Shown one piece after another: positions 1-7,164 of a stretch of DNA of 64,000 nt; positions within the stretch are counted from its first letter, which is position 1; each line of letters opens with the position of its first letter. Below the pieces are notes generated by a model. The model had not been told where the DNA came from and did no database searches. It saw only the letters and a list, made by a program, of their open reading frames with translations. The translations under genes were made by a program, and so were the position numbers. This DNA is from Bradyrhizobium centrolobii (GTDB lineage Bacteria > Pseudomonadota > Alphaproteobacteria > Rhizobiales > Xanthobacteraceae), in contig NZ_LUUB01000036.1 of NCBI RefSeq assembly GCF_001641635.1, positions 86,603-150,602 on the forward strand, read 5' to 3'.

Positions 1-485
1 GCCGAGCCGGCGCCGCCGGACGAGCCGCCCGGGGTCAGTGAGGCGTCGCGGGGGTTCTTGGTGTCGCCATGGACGAGGTTGGTGGTGAACCAGCGATAGG
101 AGAAGGCCGGGCAATTGGTGCGGCCGAGCAGGATGGCGCCGGCTTTGCGGAAATTGGCGACCACCGGATTGTCCTCGCGCGCGATCAGGTCGCGCTGGAG
201 CTTGAGGCCGTTGGTGGTGGCAAAGCCTTCCTGGTCGACATTGGCCTTGATGGTGACGGGTACGCCGGCCAGCACGCCCGGATCCTCGCCGCGGGCGATC
301 GCGGCATCGACGGCATCCGCCTGCTTGAGCACGTCCTCCGGCCGGTGGTCGATCACGGCATTGAGCTGGGGATTGACGGCATCGAGCCGGGCAAGTCCGG
401 CCGTCGCGGCCTCCTTGGCGGAAACCTTCCTGGATCTGACGAGGGTGGCGAGGTCGGCGGCCGACAGGCGCCAGAGATCTTGCAT
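1..485 (-). CDS. Amidase (amidase-signature family), 5' part only
   Basis: This reads from an ATG at 485 leftward and runs off the window start, so about 161 N-terminal residues are visible. It begins MQDLWRLSAADLATLVRSRK, the usual N-terminus of an amidase-signature hydrolase. It continues through GVPVTIKANVDQEG, which carries the first catalytic lysine, and reaches the serine/glycine-rich signature TPGGSSGGAGSA at the window edge, where the cis-Ser of the Ser-cisSer-Lys triad lies. Such enzymes hydrolyse amides to the acid and ammonia. The substrate cannot be told from this part. It stands divergent from the pqq genes, separated by a repeat and a small gene. Confidence 0.9.
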   Translation of the reverse strand, partial: MQDLWRLSAADLATLVRSRKVSAKEAATAGLARLDAVNPQLNAVIDHRPEDVLKQADAVDAAIARGEDPGVLAGVPVTIKANVDQEGFATTNGLKLQRDLIAREDNPVVANFRKAGAILLGRTNCPAFSYRWFTTNLVHGDTKNPRDASLTPGGSSGGAGS

Positions 486-568
486 GGCATGCTCCGTTTG
501 ACCGGCGTGTTTTAGCGCCGGTGATGCGACAAAGTCATGCGGATTTCGCAGGGGCGAAGGCGGGCCCC

Positions 569-652
569 TAAAGCGCGATGAGATCGTGCTTTAGGTTATT
601 GTTTGAGCATGATCTTTCCGGAAAACGGCTGCACACTTTTCCGGATCATGCC
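569..652. repeat. Palindromic intergenic repeat of Bradyrhizobiaceae type
   Basis: Two inverted repeats lie side by side. The first is an AAAGC...GCTTTA palindrome at about 569-593. The second has GCATGATC and CCGGAAAA at 607-625 mirrored by TTTTCCGGATCATGC ending at 651. I recognise this unit as one that recurs between genes in Bradyrhizobium and Rhodopseudomonas; that is from memory. It ends directly at the stop codon of the DUF6894 gene and could act as its transcript end. Confidence 0.6.
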
Positions 653-910
653 CTAATGCCGGGTGGCGGAGCGGTCCGGGATGTCCAGGAGCGCCTCGGT
701 GAAGGGAAACTCCAGCACGATCTCGCCATCGACGTCGGTGACCTCGATGACGGCCTCGAGCAGGGCCGGCTGGGCTCCCTCCGATTTCACGACTTCGAGG
801 ATCATCTGGCGGGCGACCTCCCAGGCGCGATCGGGGTTGCGCAGATCCTCGCCGTCAGGATCTACGATCAATTCGTCGCCGATGCGGGTGTTGAAGAAGT
901 ATCTGGGCAT
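653..910 (-). CDS. DUF6894 family small protein
   Basis: An 85-residue protein that starts MPRYFFNTRIGDELIVDPDG and continues with a DPDGEDLRNPDRAWEVARQM segment, the typical layout of the DUF6894 family common in Bradyrhizobium. No function is established for the family. The ATG at 910 is preferred over the in-frame TTG at 922 because family members begin MPRYFF. The protein is acidic, has no signal peptide or membrane segment, and stands alone on the minus strand between the amidase gene and pqqA. Confidence 0.75.
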   Translation of the reverse strand: MPRYFFNTRIGDELIVDPDGEDLRNPDRAWEVARQMILEVVKSEGAQPALLEAVIEVTDVDGEIVLEFPFTEALLDIPDRSATRH

Positions 911-1157
911 CACGAGATCCAACTGGGTCGCCTGTAGCGGATTGAAAGCTGCACTGCACTCACAACTGGTTTATCAGGACAGGGTTCGCGACCGAATGCG
1001 CCTTGCGCAAGGCAGCATCAACAGAACTGACGTTCCCTATCACTTTCGCAGCGCAACATAATGGTTCCTCGTCAAGATTTAACTGGCGAACTTTTCCGCC
1101 CGCAGTAATTTAACGAGCGGGCGGACACGTCCGAATTCGCGAAAACTGGAGAGCCAA

Positions 1158-1238
1158 ATGGCCTGGAAAGCCCCGAAGATCGTCGAAGTGCCCTGCGGTA
1201 TGGAAATCAACATGTATGTGAGCGCCACCCGCAAATAA
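1158..1238 (+). CDS. pqqA: PqqA, ribosomal precursor peptide of pyrroloquinoline quinone
   Basis: A 26-residue peptide beginning MAWKAPKIVEVPCGMEINMY. It supplies the atoms of the cofactor: Glu16 and Tyr20 in the E-x-x-x-Y motif (EINMY) are the residues that PqqE cross-links and later steps excise. A GGAG ribosome site (1147-1150) precedes the ATG. It is the first gene of pqqABCDE, 116 bases ahead of pqqB. The length and the E/Y spacing match known PqqA peptides, so the call is firm despite the small size. Confidence 0.96.
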   Translation: MAWKAPKIVEVPCGMEINMYVSATRK

Positions 1239-1354
1239 GGGCTGGCGAGTCCGCGTTCAGCGAGGTGGATCTTTCGGTCACGATGCGTTTCCGGAAGACA
1301 GGAATTGTGTCGACCTGAGATTCACCACGCGACGTTACCTCCAGGAGACGGATC

Positions 1355-2284
1355 ATGCTTCGCGTCGTCGTCCTGGGCGCCGCAGCGGGCGGCGGAGTCC
1401 CGCAATGGAATTGCGGATGCGAGGGCTGCCGGGCGGCCCGTGCGAGCGGCCATGAGCTGCAGCGAACCCAGGCTTCGGTCGCCTTCAGCAGCGATGGCGC
1501 GCACTGGTTCCTGATCAACGCATCCCCCGACCTCAGACAGCAGTTGAACGCCACGCCGCAGCTGCATCCCAAGGCCGGCGCATTGCGCCACACGCCGATC
1601 GCAGGCGTAATTCTGACCAACGGCGAAGTGGATGCAGTCGCGGGCCTGCTCTCGATGCGCGAGGGCTCGCCCTTCACGATCTACGCGCACGAAAAGGTGC
1701 TGGCGATCCTGAACGCCAACAGCATCTTCAACGTGCTGAACGAGAAGAACGTGCGGCGGCAGCCGATCGACATCAGTGAGCCATTCGAGCCGCGGCTGCC
1801 GGACGGCGCGCGCTCGGGACTCGAGGTGCTTGCCTTCGCGGTGCCCGGCAAGTCGGCCTGGTATCTGGAAGGCAAGGCGCACCCGGGCGGCGAGACCGGC
1901 GACGGCGACACGCTGGGCCTGAAGATCACCGACAAGTCGACCGGCAAGTGCTTCTATTTTATTGCCGCCTGCGCCGAGGTGACCGATGCGCTCAAGGCCG
2001 AGATCGACGGCGCCGCGCTGGTGTTCTTCGACGGCACCGTATGGCGCGATGACGAGATGATCACGGCCGGGCTCGGCCACAAGACCGGCAAGAGCATGGG
2101 CCATGTCGCGATGTCCGGCGACGACGGCGCGATCGCGCGGCTTGCTGATCTAAGTATCGACAGGAAAATATTTCTGCATATCAATAACTCGAATCCGGCG
2201 CTGCTGCCCGCCTCGCCTGAGCGCAAAGCTGCTGAACAGGCGGGCTGGCAGATACCCGCCGACGGAACGGAGATCGTGCTGTGA
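1355..2284 (+). CDS. pqqB: PqqB, PQQ biosynthesis protein (metallo-beta-lactamase fold)
   Basis: A 309-residue protein beginning MLRVVVLGAAAGGGVPQWNC, the characteristic PqqB N-terminus, with the CGCEGCRAAR cysteine cluster at about residues 20-29. The fold is metallo-beta-lactamase-like. The family is thought to act in oxidative tailoring of the PqqA-derived intermediate before PqqC. An AGGAG ribosome site lies at about 1341. Its TGA overlaps the GTG start of pqqC by four bases, so translation is probably coupled. Confidence 0.97.
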   Translation: MLRVVVLGAAAGGGVPQWNCGCEGCRAARASGHELQRTQASVAFSSDGAHWFLINASPDLRQQLNATPQLHPKAGALRHTPIAGVILTNGEVDAVAGLLSMREGSPFTIYAHEKVLAILNANSIFNVLNEKNVRRQPIDISEPFEPRLPDGARSGLEVLAFAVPGKSAWYLEGKAHPGGETGDGDTLGLKITDKSTGKCFYFIAACAEVTDALKAEIDGAALVFFDGTVWRDDEMITAGLGHKTGKSMGHVAMSGDDGAIARLADLSIDRKIFLHINNSNPALLPASPERKAAEQAGWQIPADGTEIVL

Positions 2285-3072
2285 ATGCCGTGACACTGAC
2301 CGGAATGACCGCGCTCTCGATCGGCAAGGACACCAGGCTCAACTCGGCCGAGGAGCTTGAGGCGACGCTGCGCCATATCGGCGCGACGCGCTATCACAGC
2401 CTGCATCCGTTCCATAGGCTGCTGCACGGCGGCAAGCTGAACAAGGGCCAGGTGCAGGCCTGGGCGCTGAACCGCTACTATTACCAGAGCACCATCCCGA
2501 TCAAGGATGCGGTCGTGATCTCGCGCTTCCGCGACCGCGCCACGCGGCTGGAATGGCGTCACCGCATCGAGGACCATGACGGCGACGTCGGCTCTGAGGG
2601 TGGTATCGAGCGCTGGCTGAAATTGACCGAGGGCCTCGGTCTCGACACGGCCTATGTGGAATCGACCGAAGGCATCTTGCCGGCGACGCGCTTTGCGGTC
2701 GAAGCCTATGTCCACTTCTGCCGCGAAAAAAGCCCGCTGGAGGCGATCGCCTCCTCGCTCACCGAATTGTTCGCGCCGAACCTCCACGAGGAGCGCATCT
2801 CCGGCATGCTGGAGCACTATGATTTCGTCAATCCGGACATCATGAGTTACTTCAAGCGGCGCCTCGCGCAGGCGCCGCGCGATGCCGGGTTCGCGCTCGA
2901 CTATGTCAAGGCGCACGCGAAGACGCCGGAAGAGCGCGCGGCCGTCTGCAACGCGCTGATCTTCAAGACCAACGTGCTGTGGGTGCAGCTCGATGCGCTC
3001 TACCACGCCTATGTCGAGGGCCACATTCCGCCGGGCGCATTTGTGCCCAAGGTAAATCAGAAGGCGAGCTAA
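2281..3072 (+). CDS. pqqC: PqqC, pyrroloquinoline-quinone synthase
   Basis: A 263-residue protein starting at GTG inside the pqqB stop (GTGA overlap). PqqC carries out the final ring closure and multi-electron oxidation that yields PQQ without a metal cofactor. The sequence shows the family's heme-oxygenase-like helical core: YHSLHPFHRLLHGGKLNKGQ, WALNRYYYQSTIPIKDA and WRHRIEDHDGD near residues 40-105, which include the histidines, arginines and tyrosines that bind the substrate. The length is normal for the family. pqqD follows 12 bases later. Confidence 0.97.
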   Translation: MNAVTLTGMTALSIGKDTRLNSAEELEATLRHIGATRYHSLHPFHRLLHGGKLNKGQVQAWALNRYYYQSTIPIKDAVVISRFRDRATRLEWRHRIEDHDGDVGSEGGIERWLKLTEGLGLDTAYVESTEGILPATRFAVEAYVHFCREKSPLEAIASSLTELFAPNLHEERISGMLEHYDFVNPDIMSYFKRRLAQAPRDAGFALDYVKAHAKTPEERAAVCNALIFKTNVLWVQLDALYHAYVEGHIPPGAFVPKVNQKAS

Positions 3073-3084
3073 GAGGAACAAGCG

Positions 3085-3396
3085 ATGGCCGGGCCGCGTC
3101 ACATCAGCGTCAGCGAGGCGAGCCGCCCCGTGCTGCCGCGGCATGCCAAGCTGAAATACGACGAGACGCGGCAGGTCTGGGTGATCCTGGCGCCGGAGCG
3201 GGTGCTGGCACCCGACGAGATCGCGGTCGAAGTTTTGCAGCTCTGCAATGGCGAGCGCAACGTCGGCGACGTCGCGGACCAGTTGGCCGCGAAATATGCC
3301 GCACCGCGCGAGGCGATCCTGACCGACGTCATCGCCATGCTCCAGGATCTCGCCGACAAGGGCTTTCTCACCGAAGCCCGGGAGAAGACGCCATGA
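3085..3396 (+). CDS. pqqD: PqqD, PqqA-binding chaperone
   Basis: A 103-residue protein with a RiPP recognition element fold. PqqD binds PqqA and presents it to PqqE. Recognisable parts are RPVLPRHAKLKYDETRQVWV near residues 14-33 and the LCNGERNVGDVADQLAAKY helix-turn region. Its TGA overlaps the ATG of pqqE by four bases (ATGA), which fits the tight PqqD-PqqE partnership. In some species pqqD is fused to pqqC or pqqE; here it is separate. Confidence 0.96.
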   Translation: MAGPRHISVSEASRPVLPRHAKLKYDETRQVWVILAPERVLAPDEIAVEVLQLCNGERNVGDVADQLAAKYAAPREAILTDVIAMLQDLADKGFLTEAREKTP

Positions 3397-4610
3397 GCGA
3401 CGTGCTCGGCAACCCGATCATCCCGCCTGATGCCAGCGACAGTCTCGCGGTGCTCGAGAAGCAGCGTTCGACGGCGGAGGCTTTTGGCATTCCGCTGGCC
3501 GTGCTGCTCGAGATCACGCATCGCTGCCCGCTGCAATGCCCCTACTGCTCCAACCCGGTCGAGCTCGATCGCGCCGGCAAGGAGCTGACCACCGAGGAAT
3601 GGAAGAAGGTGTTGAGCGAGCTCGCCGAGATCGGCGTGCTCCAGGTCCATTTTTCGGGCGGCGAGCCGACGGCGCGGAAAGACCTCGTCGAATTGGTCAA
3701 GCATGCCAGCGATGTCGGCCTCTACACCAATCTGATCACCTCGGCCGTGCTGCTGACCCGCGACAGGCTGAGCGACCTCGCCGATGCCGGCCTCTGCCAT
3801 GTGCAGATCAGTTTCCAGGGCACCGAAGAAGGCCTCTCCGACCGCGTCGCTGGCTACAAGGGCGCGCATCTCAAGAAGATCGAGGTCGCGAAGTTGACGC
3901 GCGAGCTCGACCTGCCGCTGACCGTGAACGCGGTGATGCACCGCCAGAACCTGCACCAGCTCCCCGATATCATCCAGATGGCGGTCGATCTCGACGCCGA
4001 CCGGCTCGAAGTCGCCAATGTGCAGTATTACGGCTGGGCACTGAAGAACCGCGCCGCACTGATGCCGACGGTCGCGCAGCTCGACGAGACCACCCGCCTC
4101 GTCGAGGAGGCGCGCGAGCGGCTCAAGGGCACGCTCGCGATCGACTATGTCGTGCCGGACTATTATGCGCTGCGGCCGAAGAAGTGCATGGGCGGCTGGG
4201 GCCGTCAGTTCTTCAACATCTCGCCGGCCGGCAAGGTGCTGCCCTGCCACGCCGCCGAGAGCATCACCGGGCTCGACTTCGAATCGGTGCGCTCCAACCA
4301 TTCGATCGCCTGGATCTGGCAGAACTCCGAGGCCTTCAACCGCTATCGCGGCACCGGCTGGATGAAGGAGCCCTGTAAGTCCTGCGAGTTCCGCGAGATC
4401 GATTTTGGCGGTTGCCGCTGCCAGGCCTTCGCACTGACGGGCGATGCCGCCAACACCGACCCGGCCTGCGCGCTGTCGCCGCTGCACGAGACCATCTTCA
4501 GGCAGGCCGAGCGCGAGGCCGAGGGCGACACCAACCGCTTCCTCTACCGCAACTTCGCGGGAGGCACGTTGGAGGCAGAGACTTCGGAGAGCGGCGAGAA
4601 TGGGGCCTGA
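3393..4610 (+). CDS. pqqE: PqqE, radical SAM PqqA cross-linking enzyme
   Basis: A 405-residue radical SAM/SPASM enzyme that makes the carbon-carbon bond between Glu and Tyr of PqqA. The CPLQCPYC motif gives C45, C49 and C52 of the SAM-binding 4Fe-4S cluster. The C-terminal SPASM cysteines lie in KKCMGGWGRQFF, KVLPCHAAE, EPCKSCEF and GGCRCQAF, with a further Cys near TDPACALSP. The ATG at 3393, inside the pqqD stop, is the start; an open upstream extension is pqqC/pqqD in another frame. The 3' end overlaps the next gene by 11 bases. Confidence 0.97.
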   Translation: MSDVLGNPIIPPDASDSLAVLEKQRSTAEAFGIPLAVLLEITHRCPLQCPYCSNPVELDRAGKELTTEEWKKVLSELAEIGVLQVHFSGGEPTARKDLVELVKHASDVGLYTNLITSAVLLTRDRLSDLADAGLCHVQISFQGTEEGLSDRVAGYKGAHLKKIEVAKLTRELDLPLTVNAVMHRQNLHQLPDIIQMAVDLDADRLEVANVQYYGWALKNRAALMPTVAQLDETTRLVEEARERLKGTLAIDYVVPDYYALRPKKCMGGWGRQFFNISPAGKVLPCHAAESITGLDFESVRSNHSIAWIWQNSEAFNRYRGTGWMKEPCKSCEFREIDFGGCRCQAFALTGDAANTDPACALSPLHETIFRQAEREAEGDTNRFLYRNFAGGTLEAETSESGENGA

Positions 4611-5586
4611 CGCCGACGCGGCCAGTTCGGTCAAGCGCGCCGATCCCTTTGCGCCGCTGACCTCCGAGATGCTCGACGTCGGCGACGGCCACGAGCTCTA
4701 TGTCGAGAGCGTCGGCCGCGCCGACGGCATCCCCGCCGTCTATCTGCATGGCGGGCCCGGCAGCGGCTGCCAGCCCGACCATCGCCGGCTTTTTGATCCT
4801 GAACGCTTCCATGCCGTGCTGTTCGATCAGCGCGGCTGCGGCCGCAGCCGGCCCAAGGGATCGCGCGCCGACAACACGACCCCGCATCTGATCGCGGATA
4901 TGGAGACGATCCGCGACAAGTTCGGCTTTCCGCGCTGGATGGTGGTCGGCGGCTCCTGGGGCGCGACGCTGGCGCTGGCTTATGCAGAGGCGCATCCCGA
5001 GCGCGTCTCCGGCATCGCGCTGCGCGCGACCTTTCTCGGCACGCGGGCCGAGGTCGAAACCGGCTTCACGACGCGCCTGTCGCAATTCTATCCCGCGCTC
5101 CACGAGGATTTTCTGAGCGTGCTTTCGCCAGAGGAGCGCAAGCAGCCGGTGGAAGCCTATTGGCGCCGCATCCTCGATGCCGACCCCGCCGTGCATGGCC
5201 CCGCCGCGCGGGCCTGGCACGACACCGAGCGCACGCTATCGGAACACAAGCCCGCACGCACGCGGCTGGACCTCGCCTCGCTGAACGTGTGGCGCACGCT
5301 GCCCGCGACGTCGTTCATGGAAGCGCATTACTTCATCAACGACAGCTTCATGACCGAGGATCAGCTGTTGCGGAACGCGGGCAAGCTCGCCGGCACTCCC
5401 GGCATCATCATCCAAGGCCGCTACGATCTGTTGTGCCCGCCTGAGACATCGCAGGCGCTCGCAAAGGTTTGGCCGGGTTCCGAGATTCGCATCGTGGAAG
5501 AAGCCGGGCATTCGCTCTATGATCCCGGTGTGAGGGACGCGGTCATGAAGTCGATCGCGGACCTCGCTTCGAAAGCCGCGCGATAA
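4600..5586 (+). CDS. pip: Proline iminopeptidase-like alpha/beta hydrolase (S33)
   Basis: A 328-residue serine hydrolase of the prolyl aminopeptidase family, which removes N-terminal proline from peptides. HGGPGSG forms the oxyanion loop, DQRGCGRS follows, and GGSWGATLAL carries the nucleophile Ser. The catalytic Asp is probably in GRYDLLCP and the His in EAGHSLYD near the C-terminus. Its ATG lies inside pqqE, so it is co-translated with the PQQ genes. That position suggests a role in trimming PqqA or its fragments, but this is inference; a simple housekeeping peptidase is possible. Confidence 0.88.
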   Translation: MGPDADAASSVKRADPFAPLTSEMLDVGDGHELYVESVGRADGIPAVYLHGGPGSGCQPDHRRLFDPERFHAVLFDQRGCGRSRPKGSRADNTTPHLIADMETIRDKFGFPRWMVVGGSWGATLALAYAEAHPERVSGIALRATFLGTRAEVETGFTTRLSQFYPALHEDFLSVLSPEERKQPVEAYWRRILDADPAVHGPAARAWHDTERTLSEHKPARTRLDLASLNVWRTLPATSFMEAHYFINDSFMTEDQLLRNAGKLAGTPGIIIQGRYDLLCPPETSQALAKVWPGSEIRIVEEAGHSLYDPGVRDAVMKSIADLASKAAR

Positions 5587-5601
5587 GGGGACAACAAGAA
5601 A

Positions 5602-6270
5602 ATGCCGCTCGCCGGAAAGGGCATGCTGCTGACGTCGATGGACATCGACACAGCCGATGAAGCCGATTTCAACCGCTGGTACGATCGCGAACATCTGGAA
5701 GAGCGTGTCGCGATCGAGGGTTTCCTGGAGGCGCGGCGCTATGTCGCGCACGCCGCCAATCCCAAATATCTCTGCCTCTATTCGACCGCGACGCTCGACG
5801 TGCTGGACAGCCCCGCCTACCGGGCGCGGCTCGCGAGCCCGACCGACTGGTCGCGCCAGACCATGGCGCGCTTCAAGAACATGCTCCGTGTGGTGGCGCG
5901 TATCACGATCAGCAACGGCACGGGGCGCGGAGCGGCGCTCGGCGTGGTGAGACTGCGTCCAACACCCGACAATGCCGGGGAATGGCGTGATGCGCTGCGG
6001 GAAAAACTGGCGCCGGAAAAGCGCGACGGCATCATCTCCATGCATCTGCTCGAAAGTGAGCCGGAGCTGTCCGGCGCGACAGCGGAGATTCCGGCCGTGC
6101 GAAACGAAGGTGCGCGCGACTGGTTCGTGCTGATCGACGGCACGCAGGTCAGCGCCGTCTCGACCGTCATCGCCGAGCGCTTCACCGGACCCGCTGCCAC
6201 ACCCTTCCCGCTCCCGGTCTCCGTCGGCACCTACTGCCTGATGTGGGATCTTGCGAAGAGCGACATTTAG
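5602..6270 (+). CDS. Dimeric alpha/beta-barrel-like protein, unknown function
   Basis: A 222-residue cytoplasmic protein, 15 bases downstream of the iminopeptidase gene behind an AAGGGGA ribosome site, hence probably the last pqq-operon gene. The first half (LTSMDIDTADEADFNRWYDR then EHLEERVAIEGFLEARRYV) looks like an EthD/stress-responsive ferredoxin-like domain, as in small heme- or quinone-handling proteins. The second half seems to repeat the fold (GVVRLRPTPDNAGEWRDALR). I see no catalytic motif and know no named family with certainty. A role in handling a PQQ intermediate would be speculation. Confidence 0.6.
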   Translation: MPLAGKGMLLTSMDIDTADEADFNRWYDREHLEERVAIEGFLEARRYVAHAANPKYLCLYSTATLDVLDSPAYRARLASPTDWSRQTMARFKNMLRVVARITISNGTGRGAALGVVRLRPTPDNAGEWRDALREKLAPEKRDGIISMHLLESEPELSGATAEIPAVRNEGARDWFVLIDGTQVSAVSTVIAERFTGPAATPFPLPVSVGTYCLMWDLAKSDI

Positions 6271-6327
6271 ATGGCGACTGTCTCAGCGCATCGCTTTTGA
6301 AGCCCAATCGAAGGGCCCGTGACCAAC

Positions 6328-6762
6328 TTACCCGCCTTGGCCGCCTCGTTCGATTTCATTCATGTACTTTCGAGCTAACTGCCTAGTCTTCTGGCTAGCC
6401 CATTTTGAGTCTCTGACGTCAGAAAAAAGACCTTTCAAAGAAGCTTTTTCTGTCGCAGCAAGGAACGAAACCCAAACCATTGCGCGATCCGTCCATTGAC
6501 CTGATTGGGCTTTTAATGCCGACCCGATGAGTTTCGCGAACGGAAAGGGTGTTGCCACATTTGCGTTGCGAGCTATCTGGTCGAGCGCAGCCTTTACGTT
6601 AGAGAAAGGCCGCTCCAGCAAAAGCCAGGCTCGATAGAAATCGTTGATTTCTTCGAGACGGAACTCTCTATCGTCGGCCTTTACTATCCAAGCGCCAACG
6701 TCGGTGAGGGCGATGCTTAGCCCCTCATCAATCTCAAATTCAGTTGACGCAGATTGATCCAT
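6328..6762 (-). CDS. Orphan hypothetical protein, AT-richer than neighbours
   Basis: A 144-residue protein starting MDQSASTEFEIDEGLSIALT. It is mostly helical in character, soluble, and lacks a signal peptide or known motif. Its DNA is visibly AT-richer than the surrounding genes (for example the run of A and T at 6421-6450), and its codons are less GC-biased, which suggests recent acquisition. It lies convergent to the pqq operon. The reading frame is intact with a proper ATG, but no family was recognised. Confidence 0.55.
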   Translation of the reverse strand: MDQSASTEFEIDEGLSIALTDVGAWIVKADDREFRLEEINDFYRAWLLLERPFSNVKAALDQIARNANVATPFPFAKLIGSALKAQSGQWTDRAMVWVSFLAATEKASLKGLFSDVRDSKWASQKTRQLARKYMNEIERGGQGG

Positions 6763-7164
6763 TACATGCCCTCACATGCCCTCGCGATGGAGATGATTGA
6801 GTCCTAGGGACCGTATCATCGGATGAAACTGCTGCCTCGGCTCAGGCGCCAATATCTCCAGAAATGACCGCCAGCTTCGTTCGTCAACATCTCCCGACCC
6901 GATCCAGAGCGACATCGCGCGCGGCTGACGCAGTCACACGCATCGCGAGATGCTGCACCGCCGCATTTGCGCGCGGCGGCTAATGCTGTGCGCGCGCAGC
7001 TCCTATGAAAGCTGGAGATCGCGGAAATTTGCCGTTGTGCTTCGGAATGGTTCTAATAAGGTAAGCCTATGATCCAATTCAAAAACCAGATCGACACGCG
7101 TTAAGCGTCCGCCAAGCTCAAGAAAAGGCCGCCGGGTCTTTGGGCCTGCGCGGACAGGGTAGGA
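6763..7164. other. Intergenic region before the oxidoreductase operon
   Basis: About 400 bases without a convincing gene. It holds a small direct repeat (CATGCCCTC twice at about 6767-6785) just upstream of the orphan gene and an Irr-box-like palindrome at 7041-7057. An 11-codon ATG...TAA run at about 7069 is too short to support. Nothing else was recognised. Confidence 0.5.
7041..7057 (+). promoter_or_regulatory. Candidate Irr (iron control element) box
   Basis: The sequence TTCGGAATGGTTCTAAT resembles the rhizobial ICE palindrome TTTAGAA-N3-TTCTAAA. The right half matches at 6 of 7 positions and the left half at 5 of 7. It lies about 110 bases upstream of an operon encoding Fe-S-rich oxidoreductase subunits, the kind of gene Irr controls by iron status. 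It rests on a motif read by eye only. Confidence 0.35.

Noticed and set aside
2979..3392. Upstream extension of the pqqE reading frame
   Set aside because: It overlaps the end of pqqC and all of pqqD in another frame. The ATG at 3393 gives a normal PqqE N-terminus.
7069..7104. An 11-codon ATG frame upstream of the oxidoreductase operon as a leader peptide
   Set aside because: It has no clear ribosome site, no run of regulatory codons and no attenuator hairpin.
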